A stretch of 64,000 nt of DNA, taken from positions 33,170-97,169 of the forward strand of contig JAITMC010000003.1 in the NCBI GenBank assembly GCA_031277615.1, given 5' to 3'. The notes below the pieces were generated by a model that worked only from the letters and a program-made list of their open reading frames with translations, had not been told where the DNA came from and did no database searches. The stretch comes from Chryseobacterium sp. (GTDB lineage Bacteria > Bacteroidota > Bacteroidia > Flavobacteriales > Weeksellaceae). Below, piece by piece: positions 42,785 through 52,682 of this stretch. The translations under genes were made by a program, and so were the position numbers. Each line of letters begins with the position of its first letter. Position 1 is the first letter of the stretch.

Positions 42785-43618
42785 ATGTACAAACTTCTTT
42801 TTTTATTATCAGCAGCTTTTTTTTCTGCACAGAATTACCGCTTTGTTTATGAATACAAGATGAAATCTGATATAAAAAGTGATTCTCTGGTCACCGATTA
42901 TATGAGTTTGGATACCGACGGGAAGAAATCATATTTCTATAACACCGCTAAGTATGAAAGAGACTCTGCCTATGCCGCTGATAAGGATTTTGCGAAGCTG
43001 TTTAACCGCAGGAACTATAACAGAAATCTGAACTATCTTATTGAAAAAGATTACGCTAAAAAGACCATTAGTTTTTATGATCAGTTTAAAAGTGTGAAGC
43101 TGGTAACGGCCGATAGTGAAATTCCCCAATGGAAAATAGAAAAAGAATTCGTTAAGATCAACAATATGAACTGCCAGAAAGCCGTGGCCGATTATAAAGG
43201 AAGAAACTGGGAAGCGTGGTTCAGCAAAGATTATCCGGTCAATGACGGACCTTATAAATTCAGTGGTCTTCCGGGGCTTGTGGTAAGTGTAAAGGATTCC
43301 GAAGGGCAGCATATATTTAACCTGATTCAGATCAAAAAAATGAAAACTCTATTTGACAGAGTTCCTGAAAACAGCAAGAAAATGTCCGAGAATGAGTATA
43401 AAAAACTGATGAAAAATTATACTTTCATTCCTTCAGAAGATTTTGAAGCATTTCAGGCAGATTCAAAAGCAGGTACGGTAGGTGTTCAGCTGAAAGACGG
43501 TTATACAGTGCAGTACAACGTTAAAGAGCTTGAGAGGTTTACAGGAAAGGGGGAAACTATTGATGATGAAATCCTCAGACGGCTTAAAAGAACCAACAAT
43601 CCTATTGAAAGGGATTAA
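42785..43618 (+). CDS. GLPGLI-family secreted protein
   Basis: A 277-residue protein with a short signal peptide ('LFLLSAAFFSAQ') and the family signature in 'YKFSGLPGLVVSVKDSEG' (about residue 165). The GLPGLI family is typical of Bacteroidetes, is exported and has unknown function, though some members are predicted porin or protease-like. The rest is beta-rich with many Tyr and Lys. It is separate from rsmG, which has its own promoter. Confidence 0.88.
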   Translation: MYKLLFLLSAAFFSAQNYRFVYEYKMKSDIKSDSLVTDYMSLDTDGKKSYFYNTAKYERDSAYAADKDFAKLFNRRNYNRNLNYLIEKDYAKKTISFYDQFKSVKLVTADSEIPQWKIEKEFVKINNMNCQKAVADYKGRNWEAWFSKDYPVNDGPYKFSGLPGLVVSVKDSEGQHIFNLIQIKKMKTLFDRVPENSKKMSENEYKKLMKNYTFIPSEDFEAFQADSKAGTVGVQLKDGYTVQYNVKELERFTGKGETIDDEILRRLKRTNNPIERD

Positions 43619-43676
43619 AAATAAAACATAAAGGACTGCAAAACCGTGGTCTTTTTTCATATCCGGCCTTTAAAGT

Positions 43677-43706
43677 TTGAATAAAGCCAATAAAAACTTA
43701 TTTTTG
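43677..43706 (+). promoter_or_regulatory. Promoter of the rsmG operon
   Basis: TTG (43677-43679), 19-base spacer, TATTTTTG (43699-43706): full consensus; start site about 12 bases before the ATG at 43725. Confidence 0.65.
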
Positions 43707-43724
43707 CGGTTTATAATAATTCAT

Positions 43725-44360
43725 ATGTCAGTATCGTTACTATTAAAATACTTTCCGGATCTTACAGAAAAGCAGATCGAACAGTTTACCCAATTGGAAA
43801 AACTGTATAATGAATGGAATGAAAAGATCAATGTGATCTCCAGAAAGGACATGGAATCGCTGTATGAAAAGCACATCCTGCATTCTCTGGGAGTAGCGAA
43901 AGTGATGGAATTTGCTCCGGGCACAAAAGTCCTGGACATAGGAACCGGTGGCGGTTTTCCGGGAATTCCCCTGGCGATCCTGTTTCCGGAAGCAGAATTT
44001 ACCCTGATAGATTCCATCGGGAAAAAGATCAGTGTTGTAAATGCCGTAGCAGAAGGAGTAGGAGTGAAGAATGTGACGGCCATCCACGGAAGGGCAGAAA
44101 AACTCAAAGAAAAGTTCCACTTTGTAGTAAGCCGTGCCGTAACCCAGATGCCTGAATTTTTAAGATGGCTCAAAGGGAAATTTGAAAAAGAGCAGTTCAA
44201 TGCCAAACATAACGGCGTTTTATATTTAAAAGGCGGCGACCTTGCAGAAGAGCTTGCTGGTCTTAAATGTGAGATCTTCAGCCTTAAAAACTATTTTGAT
44301 GAAGAGTTTTTTGATACTAAAAAAGTAGTGTATTTATCAAAAGGCAACTTTAATTCCTGA
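43725..44360 (+). CDS. rsmG: 16S rRNA (guanine527-N7) methyltransferase
   Basis: A 211-residue SAM methyltransferase (GidB) acting on helix 18 of 16S rRNA. Motifs: 'LEKLYNEWNEKINVISRKD', the SAM loop 'VLDIGTGGGFPGIPLAI', 'TLIDSIGKKISVVNAV' and 'FVVSRAVTQMPEF'. I start at 43725 because it fits the promoter and the usual N-terminus; the frame extends back to 43677, inside the promoter. It begins a plus-strand run leading into the AddB-like nuclease. Confidence 0.96.
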   Translation: MSVSLLLKYFPDLTEKQIEQFTQLEKLYNEWNEKINVISRKDMESLYEKHILHSLGVAKVMEFAPGTKVLDIGTGGGFPGIPLAILFPEAEFTLIDSIGKKISVVNAVAEGVGVKNVTAIHGRAEKLKEKFHFVVSRAVTQMPEFLRWLKGKFEKEQFNAKHNGVLYLKGGDLAEELAGLKCEIFSLKNYFDEEFFDTKKVVYLSKGNFNS

Positions 44361-44420
44361 TGCGTATACGGAAGGAATAATTTTTGCTGTTTCTTATTAA
44401 TAATCAGTAAATTGAAGGTT

Positions 44421-44825
44421 ATGAAAAAACTTTTAAATATGGGGTTTTCTGCATTATTTTTAGGACTGCTTTTCATCTCCTGTAACGATGATGATTACCA
44501 GACCATTGAATCCATAGGCAGAATCAAAATAGACAGCGTAAAAATAGTAAACGATACCATGGATGTTTTTTCCGTACAGAGTATCAAAACCTATTCTACC
44601 TATCCTTCCCAGTGTGAAGGTTTTTACGGGTATGATTATATTTACGATAACGATTTCGATCGTTCAGTAACGGCTTACCGCTATATAAAAGACGGTCCGT
44701 GCAGTCAGAATATGTATACCGGAGCAGGCCAGATCAACTTCAGCCCCCGCTATAAAGGGAACTATACCTTCAGATTCTGGAACGGAGGGGATAACTGGAT
44801 TACCAAAACAATTGTAGTGGAATAA
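44421..44825 (+). CDS. Lipoprotein, unknown
   Basis: A 134-residue protein with a lipobox ('FLGLLFISC', Cys about residue 21) followed by an acidic 'NDDDYQTIE' that resembles a surface lipoprotein export signal in Bacteroidetes (inference). The mature part is beta-rich with aromatic patches ('YTFRFWNGGDNW'). No family recognised. The stop and the start of the next gene share an A (taatg), so they are coupled. Confidence 0.75.
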   Translation: MKKLLNMGFSALFLGLLFISCNDDDYQTIESIGRIKIDSVKIVNDTMDVFSVQSIKTYSTYPSQCEGFYGYDYIYDNDFDRSVTAYRYIKDGPCSQNMYTGAGQINFSPRYKGNYTFRFWNGGDNWITKTIVVE

Positions 44826-45361
44826 TGAAGCTGTTGTTTTTATGCTGTTTTCTGGCCGTACATATGATCTGGGGACAAAAAATAATCTGGAAGGAAGATC
44901 AGAAGCTGGTCTGGGCTAATTTTAAAAGTCCTGTTAACCGGAAAAACAATCCCAGCGTAGCTGCTTATACCCATTGCGGCTGGGAATATTCTTTGGTAAA
45001 ATCTTCCAATCCCACCACTCCCGTAGCTATAGACATCAGCGCCATCTTTAACGAAGAAAGATCCTGGAAAGATGTAAAAAGGATCAATGACTATATCCTG
45101 CTTCATGAGCAGAAGCACTTTGACATTGCAGAACTGTTTGCCAGAAAGCTCAGAAAAGAAGTTGCTGAAAAAATCCGTACTTCGGGGGATTACGACAAAT
45201 ATTTCAAAGGGATATACCAGAAAGTTTCCAATGATTATCAGAATTTCCAGCAACTCTACGACCGGGAAACACAGCACGGAATCAATGAAGAAAAACAGAA
45301 AGTATACAACACCCGAATTGCTGAAGAATTAGACAACCTGAAAAGTTATAGAAAACCTTGA
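44825..45361 (+). CDS. DUF922-like secreted putative metalloprotease
   Basis: A 178-residue protein with a signal peptide ('MKLLFLCCFLAVHMIWG') and a zinc-peptidase-like 'LLHEQKHFDIAELFA' (about residues 98-112), with HEQKH close to HExxH with an added Lys. An early 'WKEDQKLVWANFK' is typical of the DUF922/secreted Zn-protease group. The active site is only inferred. It overlaps the upstream lipoprotein gene by one base and the nuclease gene downstream by four. Confidence 0.7.
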   Translation: MKLLFLCCFLAVHMIWGQKIIWKEDQKLVWANFKSPVNRKNNPSVAAYTHCGWEYSLVKSSNPTTPVAIDISAIFNEERSWKDVKRINDYILLHEQKHFDIAELFARKLRKEVAEKIRTSGDYDKYFKGIYQKVSNDYQNFQQLYDRETQHGINEEKQKVYNTRIAEELDNLKSYRKP

Positions 45362-48051
45362 AATTTCTCAATAAAATCATTCATGAACTGCTGGCACAAA
45401 ACCCGGATCTCTCCGCGTTCAATATTGTGCTGCCCGGAAAGCGTCCCATTGTTTTTATCAGGCAGATCCTGGAAGAAAATAATTACTCCGGACTTCTCCC
45501 GAACTTCTTTACAGTTGAGGAACTCATAGATCGTATCGCAGACAAGCAGCCTATTCAGGGAATTGCATTATGGCTTTTTGCATTCGATGTCTACCGGGGA
45601 CTTAATCTGATCCCGCGGGATAATTTTTCTGATTTTTTGAAATGGTTTCCGAACCTTCAGAAGGATTGGGATGATATCCTCAAATTTTCTGAAAACGATC
45701 AGGTGGTTCTCCAATACATGTTTGATGAGGAAAGGATTAAAGAATGGGCTCAGGATCTGGGAGAGGATGACGACGTCCCAAGAAAGAAGTTCCTTAATTT
45801 CTGGCAGAATATGAATGTTTTCCTTCCCGTTCTGAAAGAGAAACTGAAGGAGAAAAATTGGGCTACATCAGGGATGATCCATGAAACAGCAAAATCACAA
45901 ATAGATAATTTTGTTCAGAATACATCAGAACATTTTGTTTTTTGTGGTTTTAATGCATTTACACCTGTAGAAGAAAAGCTCGTCAGAAGTCTGTTGAAAT
46001 CCAATAAGGCAGATTGTTTTTTCCAGGCAGACCGTTATTATTTTGATGATGAAAGACAGGAGGCCGGAAAATTCCTCAGAGGCCATAAAATGTGGAAAGA
46101 GTTCAATGAAACCCGGGAATTCAACTGGATTGAGGATGATTTTAATCAACCCAAAAATATCAGGGTTTATGAGGTTTCCGGAAATGTAACGCAGACCAAA
46201 GTACTTCCGGAGATTTTTAATGAAATAGAAAATAAAACCTATTCCAATACAGCAGTCGTTCTGCTGGACGAAAATCTGCTGCCTGCAAGTTTAGATGTGA
46301 TGTACGGTGTGCAGAACCTGAATATTACGATGGGGTTTCCACTGAAAAACCTGTCCTTTTCCAACGCGGTAAAACAGCTTTTTTACCTTCAGAAACAATT
46401 GGAAAAAAACAAAACGTCATATTATTACCGGGATATTTTTCCGATTTTGGAAGAACTTCCCAAATCTGCTGAAGACGGACAGATCATCAGTGATTTTAAG
46501 GCAAAGATAGAGGAGAGGAATATTGTTTATATATCAAGGAAACTGCTGCATGAACTGTTGGGAAATCTTTCTTACTACGATTTGCTTCAGAAAGCAGATC
46601 ATACAGGCATCTATCTGGATAAGCTTATTGCTTTTTGTAAGCACATCAAATGGCTGGATATTGATGATATTCAGTATGAGAACGTTTCCCATTTTGAAAA
46701 CGCTTTCAGAATCATCAAAAATCAGCTCAGTCCGTATGATTTCGAGATTCAGATGGAGACGCTGGAAATTCTGATCAACCAGCATATCAATTCCGAAAGC
46801 ATCGATTTTCAGGGGGAACCGCTCAGAGGGCTTCAGATCATGGGGCTTCTGGAAACGCGTCTCCTGAACTTTGAAAATGTCATCATGCTTTCCGTAAACG
46901 AAGGAAAACTGCCTCTGGGAAATACCCAGAATACTTATATTCCGTTTGACATAAGACGATATTTTGATATGCATACCTTCCTGGAAAACGACGGTATTTA
47001 TGCGTATCACTTTTACAGGCTGATCCAGGATTCACAGAATGTACACCTGTTGTACAATGCGCTCAGTTCGGGAGTAAACACAGGAGAAAAAAGCCGCTTT
47101 ATTACCCAGATCGAAATGGAGAGTGGGCATCCGATAGAACACCTGATCATTGAAAATTCTTCTGAGCCGATTGCTTCAAAACCGATTGAGATTCCCAAAA
47201 CGGATATCGTTATGGAACGGCTTCAGAAATGGAAAGAAAAAGTATCTGCTTCCCACCTTACCAGTTATCTTTATAACCCGATTGATTTTTACCTTTCCAA
47301 GATCCTGAACACCTCAGAAACCGATGAAATTGAAGAGGAATTGTCTGTGAAGAATTATGGAAATCTTGTACATTATACCCTTCAAGAAGTTTATGAAATG
47401 CTTAAGGGTAAGATTTTAAAAGAAAATGATTTACAGAAATCAATTAAAGAAATAGATCAATATATAGAAAAGGCAATTGAAAAGCTGAAACACCAGCCCG
47501 AATTCTATGAAAAAGGAATGAACTACATCCATAAAGCAATTGCCAGAAAAGTCATTGAAAATATTCTTACCCATGATCTTAAACTGATCCGGAGCGGCAA
47601 CGAACTGGAAATTCTTGATATTGAAAAAAGGTTTGAAAATGTGGATTTTTATCTGGATGAAAACGATAAGATTTCCTTTTTCGGCTTTATTGACAGGATT
47701 GACCGCCTGAATGGTGTTCTGAGAATTATCGATTATAAAACGGCCAAAATCAAAAATCTTACAGTAAAAATTGACGAGGAAAACGTAACGGATTATTTCC
47801 ACAATCAAGACCGGAAGCAGGCTCTTCAGTTGTGTATTTATCATTACGTGGTGCAGAACCTTCCTGAATTCTGGGGCTTCCCGATAGAAACCGGAATCTG
47901 GAGTTTTGCAGAAGCGAAAAAAGGCATGGTTTCCCTTCAGTTTGATAAGGGAAACATTGATGATGCGATGAGGTCTGTAAAGAATCTGATCCTTGAAATT
48001 CTGAATCCTGACGTAACCTTTATAGAAAATATAAAGTCGTATTCAGTTTAA
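45358..48051 (+). CDS. PD-(D/E)XK nuclease, AddB/RecB-like
   Basis: An 897-residue protein starting at a TTG that overlaps the previous stop by four bases. The N-terminal two thirds resemble an inactive helicase-like scaffold of AddB type ('NIVLPGKRPIVFIRQILEE' with no good Walker A, 'VIMLSVNEGKLPLG'). The C-terminal nuclease has 'SASHLTSYLYNPIDFYL', 'GNLVHYTLQEVYE', 'FFGFIDRIDRL' and 'LRIIDYKTAKIK', where Asp and Lys match the PD-(D/E)XK core. It likely works in double-strand break resection with an AddA/UvrD-type helicase, which is not adjacent here. Confidence 0.88.
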   Translation: MKFLNKIIHELLAQNPDLSAFNIVLPGKRPIVFIRQILEENNYSGLLPNFFTVEELIDRIADKQPIQGIALWLFAFDVYRGLNLIPRDNFSDFLKWFPNLQKDWDDILKFSENDQVVLQYMFDEERIKEWAQDLGEDDDVPRKKFLNFWQNMNVFLPVLKEKLKEKNWATSGMIHETAKSQIDNFVQNTSEHFVFCGFNAFTPVEEKLVRSLLKSNKADCFFQADRYYFDDERQEAGKFLRGHKMWKEFNETREFNWIEDDFNQPKNIRVYEVSGNVTQTKVLPEIFNEIENKTYSNTAVVLLDENLLPASLDVMYGVQNLNITMGFPLKNLSFSNAVKQLFYLQKQLEKNKTSYYYRDIFPILEELPKSAEDGQIISDFKAKIEERNIVYISRKLLHELLGNLSYYDLLQKADHTGIYLDKLIAFCKHIKWLDIDDIQYENVSHFENAFRIIKNQLSPYDFEIQMETLEILINQHINSESIDFQGEPLRGLQIMGLLETRLLNFENVIMLSVNEGKLPLGNTQNTYIPFDIRRYFDMHTFLENDGIYAYHFYRLIQDSQNVHLLYNALSSGVNTGEKSRFITQIEMESGHPIEHLIIENSSEPIASKPIEIPKTDIVMERLQKWKEKVSASHLTSYLYNPIDFYLSKILNTSETDEIEEELSVKNYGNLVHYTLQEVYEMLKGKILKENDLQKSIKEIDQYIEKAIEKLKHQPEFYEKGMNYIHKAIARKVIENILTHDLKLIRSGNELEILDIEKRFENVDFYLDENDKISFFGFIDRIDRLNGVLRIIDYKTAKIKNLTVKIDEENVTDYFHNQDRKQALQLCIYHYVVQNLPEFWGFPIETGIWSFAEAKKGMVSLQFDKGNIDDAMRSVKNLILEILNPDVTFIENIKSYSV

Positions 48052-48189
48052 AGCATAAAGGATTTGAATAATCTTTCATTTAAAATAATAAAAAGGAACA
48101 GTTCTAAGAGTTGAGAAAAGTCATGTGAGTTTGAGCTGTAAATCATAACTTTTAAGGCAATAGATCCGAAGTCAGGAGACTTCGGAGAG

Positions 48190-48262
48190 CAGGTTGATTT
48201 TCTTTTTGCCCCTAAAATCAGAGCAATTACTAAAACTCTGCGTTAGAAAACACGTCATCAGT
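48190..48262 (-). repeat. Interspersed repeat A, diverged copy
   Basis: On the minus strand it carries 'gattttaggggcaaaaag' and 'aaaatcaacc' in the same order as the 36 kb cluster, and shares 'aaaacacgtcatcag'-like sequence with the 3.6 kb copy. Confidence 0.5.
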
Positions 48263-48373
48263 AGTACATTATCTTTCCTTAAAACTTGATTTTAAATAAA
48301 GATTTGAATGGTTTACAAAAATCAAATTTAGAAATTTAAAAGGCTCTAAAAATCATTGAGCAATATAAAAATA

Positions 48374-48397
48374 CACCTCATTCCTGAAAACGAGGTG
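48374..48397 (-). terminator. Terminator after the T9SS lipase
   Basis: Stem cacctc / gaggtg followed on the minus strand by a T-rich tract. Confidence 0.6.
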
Positions 48398-48438
48398 CAC
48401 AAAAATTGACTTGAAATGAAGAATATAAAGGAATGTTC

Positions 48439-50400
48439 TTACAGCTTTACTTTTTTATTGATCACTTTTCCATCGGAAAGGGTAATCTGTACAACATACA
48501 CTCCGGGCTCCATCGTTTTTGATTCAAATTGAGTTTTGTTGACTTCCTGCTGGGTTACCAATGCCCCTGAAATACTGTAGATGCTGATATTTTTTATATC
48601 ATTTGCTGATCTTGCCATGATCTGACGGCTTTGAGTGAAAATATCCGTGCTGATTTCCGGAATTCTGCCCATCGTTGATTTATTAAACTGAAGATTATAG
48701 AATGGGGTAACCACCTCAAAAGTATAATTCTGATTTCCAAGACCCTGCAGATTAATACCGTTATTTTCTGCGTACTGTTGCTGTGAAACGGTTTTGATCA
48801 GGTTGCGGTTTTCGTCAAAGATATTTACTGCGGATAATTCATCCTGATTAATTTTAAGCTTTAAAACTCCGTTGTTTTCAGATTGGACGATTTCATTTTC
48901 AGCTATCTTTTGAGGGGTACTTTTAATATAAGGAATCAGTTTCTCCTCATTGTTTTCCTGTACTTTTAACAGATAAACGCCATCTTGCAGAGTTGCCAGA
49001 TTCTGTTCTGCTGTTGATTTGGATGATGTTTTCTCTTGGTTGAAATCAGTGATTCCCAAAACCTGCATAGTACCTGGGTTGGGTTTGATCTGTGAGGAAT
49101 AGAGCGGATTGATTTCATGGTGCTCTGCTTCCTGATCGTTCTGTACCGATTTGTTTAAGCCAAGCACTGCCCATTGATTCAGAAGTCCACCGCTTCTAAG
49201 CGTATTGAATTTCGCATTGGAAGCCATCACAAAAGGAAGAATTCCTCCGACATGGAACAGAGGTCCCCAAAAAACAGATTCCAGCTTATATTTATTGAGA
49301 TCCCACCATGGATAATAACCCCGCTGAACATCAATGGTTTTCGAGGTGTTTTCCGGTGGTATGGCAAGGTCTACAGTAGAATGACCCAATGTCATGGGAG
49401 TTTTATTGTACCAGTCATATACATCCTTCTGTTGCAGGCATTTTCTGAATATATGATTGGGGTTATTTGTTACCCCATTGACAAAATTATCGGTAAAGAG
49501 TTTTCTCCACAGGATGGGTCCCCACAATAAGCCGCCGTTATCCTGAACAACATGATCGTTGTATCGGTTCAGATATTCAGCAGATATAACTTCTGAAATA
49601 TTATTCGTATAGGTTTGATATCCTGTATTATTACAGCTATGAAGCACATTGGCAAGGAAGGCTGTAAACGGATAAGTACTTTTCTCTAAAACTCCTTTCT
49701 TTAAAGTGGTTTCAGACATATCATACGGCCCGTCTCCCATATAAGCATACTTGAATTTCAGATTCGTGGGATTGGAGACGCTTAATCTCTTCAAAGTAGA
49801 CATGGCGGCATGCGCACCCTGCGAATATCCGGCTAGGAAATATTCATCATAACGCTTTATTCCCAATTGACCTAAGGCTTTATTGGCAGCGGTAACGAAA
49901 TCTATCGTTGCGCCTGCTTCTGTAGCATAGTCTACATAAGGATGCACACCATCACCGCTTCCCATTCCTACATAGTCAGGAGCCATCAGGATATAACCGT
50001 TCAGAACATAAGAGAGCTCTACCACGAAACCAGCCGTAAGAGTTCCTTTAAGATTAGACGGAACGTTGTGCCGGCTGTCTGTGGTACCATGATCTGAAAC
50101 AACCGTAGAAAGCCTGTAATTCACATTGGGATACATGAGAAGTCCTGTTGCTTTTACTAACGTGTTGTGCTCATTCTTCGTGTAATAGGTGATTTTATAC
50201 CCTTTTACACCTACATTAAAAGCATTAAGGTAGTTTACAAAATCCGGAGTGTCAAGACCTCCAAGATTATTGGCAATGAATTCTATAACACCCTGAGGAG
50301 TCAGGTCAAGATTCTTCTCTACGCTTACTACATCTCCGGCCTGCTGAGCAAAATAAAAAGGGGCTGTAAAGCTTAATAAGAGAAAAGATAATTTTTTCAT
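48439..50400 (-). CDS. Secreted alpha/beta-hydrolase (lipase-like) with T9SS sorting domain
   Basis: A 653-residue protein. Signal peptide 'LSFLLLSFTAPFYFAQ'; an alpha/beta-hydrolase domain (about residues 60-430) with 'YVGMGSGDGVHPYVD' and the nucleophile Ser in 'EYFLAGYSQGAHAAM'; then a linker and a C-terminal type A T9SS domain ending 'GVYVVQITLSDGKVINKKV'. It should be exported by type IX secretion and anchored or released. The fold resembles secretory lipases; the ester substrate is unknown. Confidence 0.88.
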   Translation of the reverse strand: MKKLSFLLLSFTAPFYFAQQAGDVVSVEKNLDLTPQGVIEFIANNLGGLDTPDFVNYLNAFNVGVKGYKITYYTKNEHNTLVKATGLLMYPNVNYRLSTVVSDHGTTDSRHNVPSNLKGTLTAGFVVELSYVLNGYILMAPDYVGMGSGDGVHPYVDYATEAGATIDFVTAANKALGQLGIKRYDEYFLAGYSQGAHAAMSTLKRLSVSNPTNLKFKYAYMGDGPYDMSETTLKKGVLEKSTYPFTAFLANVLHSCNNTGYQTYTNNISEVISAEYLNRYNDHVVQDNGGLLWGPILWRKLFTDNFVNGVTNNPNHIFRKCLQQKDVYDWYNKTPMTLGHSTVDLAIPPENTSKTIDVQRGYYPWWDLNKYKLESVFWGPLFHVGGILPFVMASNAKFNTLRSGGLLNQWAVLGLNKSVQNDQEAEHHEINPLYSSQIKPNPGTMQVLGITDFNQEKTSSKSTAEQNLATLQDGVYLLKVQENNEEKLIPYIKSTPQKIAENEIVQSENNGVLKLKINQDELSAVNIFDENRNLIKTVSQQQYAENNGINLQGLGNQNYTFEVVTPFYNLQFNKSTMGRIPEISTDIFTQSRQIMARSANDIKNISIYSISGALVTQQEVNKTQFESKTMEPGVYVVQITLSDGKVINKKVKL

Positions 50401-50511
50401 ATTGATGTATTTATTGTGATATTAAGGTAATACTTTTAATAAATGTATCAATATGTTATCATATCAATAATTATTCGCTGAATATAAATTCTCTGTAAAG
50501 TGAGTAAAACA

Positions 50512-50538
50512 GAGAGTCCGGCCGAAGGCCGGACTCTC
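50512..50538 (-). terminator. Terminator after acyl-CoA dehydrogenase
   Basis: Perfect 12-bp stem gagagtccggcc / ggccggactctc with a 3-base loop, then a T-rich tract on the minus strand. Confidence 0.85.
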
Positions 50539-50562
50539 GTCTCTATCTGATAAAGTAATTTT

Positions 50563-51741
50563 TTAGAAAGCGTTGATTCCCGTAATATCCAGTCCGGTAA
50601 TCAGTAAATGCACATCGTGCGTTCCCTCATATGTGATCACTGACTCCAGGTTCGCTGCATGTCTCATCATCGGGAACTCGCCCATGATTCCCATACCACC
50701 CAGAATCTGTCTCGATTCTCTTGCAATATCGATCGCCATTTTTACGTTGTTGCGTTTAGCCATAGAGATCTGTGCAGGACTTGCTTTATGATCATTTTTA
50801 AGATTTCCTAACTGAAGACAAAGCAACTGAGCTTTAGTGATCTCTGTTAAGAATTCAGCCAGTTTCTTCTGCTGAAGCTGATAAGAACCGATAGGTTTCC
50901 CGAACTGCTTTCTTTCCTTGGAATATTGAACAGCCGTACAGTAGCAGTCGATAGCTGCTCCGATTACTCCCCATGAAATTCCGTATCGGGCAGAGTTCAG
51001 GCAGGATAATGGTCCTTTTAAGCCTGTTACCCCCGGAAGAAGATTCTCTTTCGGTACCTTTACGTCATTGAAAACCAGCTCACCGGTTTTTGAAGCTCTT
51101 AAGCTCCATTTATTATGCGTTTCCGGCGTAGTGAAGCCTTCCATTCCTCTTTCCACAATAAGTCCCTGTACTTTTCCTTCCTCATTTTTAGCCCAGACTA
51201 CAGCGATATCGCAAAGCGGAGAATTCGTGATCCACATTTTAGCTCCGTTTAAAAGATAATGGTCACCCATATCCTTAAAATACGTTTCCATAGAACCCGG
51301 ATCAGACCCGTGGTTAGGTTCAGTGAGTCCGAAAGAACCGATCATTTCTCCTGAAGCAAGCTTAGGAAGATATTTTTTCTTCTGCTCTTCAGATCCGAAT
51401 TCATTAATCGGGAACATCACCAGGGAACTCTGTACAGAAGCCGCAGAACGTACTGCTGAATCTCCTCTCTCCAATTCCTGCATGATCAGTCCGTAAGAAA
51501 TCTGATCAAGTCCGGAACCACCGTACTCCACTGGAATATAAGGACCTAATGCACCGATTTTTCCTAATTCTCTCATTAAACCAGGCAGATCTGTATGGTT
51601 TTGTGCAGCATGGTCAATCTGCGGCATTACAAAACTTTCTACCCAGTCTCTTACAGATTGGCGGATCAGTTTATGTTCTTCAGTAAGTAAAGCATCAATT
51701 CCGTAGTAGTCAGGAATGCTTGTAAGAGGATAATATGACAT
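50563..51741 (-). CDS. Acyl-CoA dehydrogenase, glutaryl-CoA dehydrogenase-like
   Basis: A 392-residue FAD enzyme. Visible: 'GSFGLTEPNHGSDPGSMET' (FAD-binding), 'MWITNSPLCDIAVVWA', 'GISWGVIGAAIDCY', and 'LGGMGIMGEFPMMRH' before the catalytic Glu in 'VITYEGTHDVH', which places it nearest glutaryl-CoA dehydrogenase. That enzyme oxidises and decarboxylates glutaryl-CoA from Lys/Trp breakdown. A broader short-chain acyl-CoA role is possible. It is monocistronic. Confidence 0.9.
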   Translation of the reverse strand: MSYYPLTSIPDYYGIDALLTEEHKLIRQSVRDWVESFVMPQIDHAAQNHTDLPGLMRELGKIGALGPYIPVEYGGSGLDQISYGLIMQELERGDSAVRSAASVQSSLVMFPINEFGSEEQKKKYLPKLASGEMIGSFGLTEPNHGSDPGSMETYFKDMGDHYLLNGAKMWITNSPLCDIAVVWAKNEEGKVQGLIVERGMEGFTTPETHNKWSLRASKTGELVFNDVKVPKENLLPGVTGLKGPLSCLNSARYGISWGVIGAAIDCYCTAVQYSKERKQFGKPIGSYQLQQKKLAEFLTEITKAQLLCLQLGNLKNDHKASPAQISMAKRNNVKMAIDIARESRQILGGMGIMGEFPMMRHAANLESVITYEGTHDVHLLITGLDITGINAF

Positions 51742-51870
51742 GATTTTTTGATTTGTTTAAAAATAAGACTTTTCAGGCGGTTTGAAAAATTTTTTTAAAA
51801 GCCTTTATAGTAGTTGATTTTCAAGAGTATATGTTGATTTCATTCAATCGGGGTATGAAAATGAGGACCT

Positions 51871-52659
51871 TTATGACTCCTCATCATTAGAGATCGGATA
51901 CTGATGTACAGCATTATGAACTTTATTTTTGAATTTATACAGATAAGGAGCCTTGTTGGCGGAGCCGTCATAGAACTTCTCCAGCCGGTCCAGAATATTT
52001 AAGCTTAATATTTTGCGCTGGAAATTATTCCTTCTGAATTTCTGATTTAAAATCGTTTCATAAAGGGATTGCAGATCTTTCATAGTAAACTTTTCAGGAA
52101 GCAGATTGCTTGCGGCCACTTCCGTATTGATATTCATCCGAAGATATTCCAGTCCGGTTTCTATGATCCGGTCGTGGTCAAATGCCATTTTGGGCAGCTT
52201 GCTCACCTCAAACCATTCACAGCTTTCATTAAAAGCATCCGGAAACGTATCAGCGATAGAAAAATCAATAAGGCTGCAATAGGCTACCGTAATGAAGCGC
52301 TGAAAAATCCAGTGGTCTTTCGGGACTTCAATTCCTTTGTTCCGGAGCAGGATCTGATGCACATTGTTTTCCGTACGGTCTATTCTTCCGAAGGTATGAA
52401 ACTGTTTTAAAAAAAGATCTTTAAGATGCGTTCTTTCATGCAGAACCCTGGCAGCGGCTTCACGGAGATCCTCATCATTGAAGACAAAACCGCCGGGAAG
52501 AGACCACAGGTCAAGATCATGATATTTTAAAAGCAGAACCTTCAAAATATTGTCGTGAAAACCAAATATTGTGCAGTCCACAGATACATGCGCTACAAAA
52601 TCTTTTGTATCAATAAGTTCCTGAAGGGTTTCTTTATTTTTTGTGTCTTTGATCTTCAT
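51871..52659 (-). CDS. NUDIX-fold transcriptional regulator (NrtR-like)
   Basis: A 262-residue protein. The N-terminal Nudix fold (about 20-160) has a degenerate box: 'GGFVFNDEDLREAAARVL' followed by 'HERTHL' in place of REUxEE, so it should bind rather than hydrolyse its ligand. A winged-helix domain follows (about 185-250, 'KFTMKDLQSLYETILNQKFRR' then 'FQRKILSLNILDR'). NrtR-type proteins of Bacteroidetes often control sugar utilization. It is 23 bases after the MFS gene and divergent from SusC. Confidence 0.85.
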   Translation of the reverse strand: MKIKDTKNKETLQELIDTKDFVAHVSVDCTIFGFHDNILKVLLLKYHDLDLWSLPGGFVFNDEDLREAAARVLHERTHLKDLFLKQFHTFGRIDRTENNVHQILLRNKGIEVPKDHWIFQRFITVAYCSLIDFSIADTFPDAFNESCEWFEVSKLPKMAFDHDRIIETGLEYLRMNINTEVAASNLLPEKFTMKDLQSLYETILNQKFRRNNFQRKILSLNILDRLEKFYDGSANKAPYLYKFKNKVHNAVHQYPISNDEES

Positions 52660-52682
52660 GGCAGTAAAAATAGAATTATTTT

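Larger units (their letters stand above)
48052..48438. other. Gap with repeat A fragment
   Basis: No gene. It holds a hairpin 'ccgaagtc/acttcgg' near 48167-48186, a diverged repeat A copy (48190-48262) and the lipase terminator. Confidence 0.6.
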
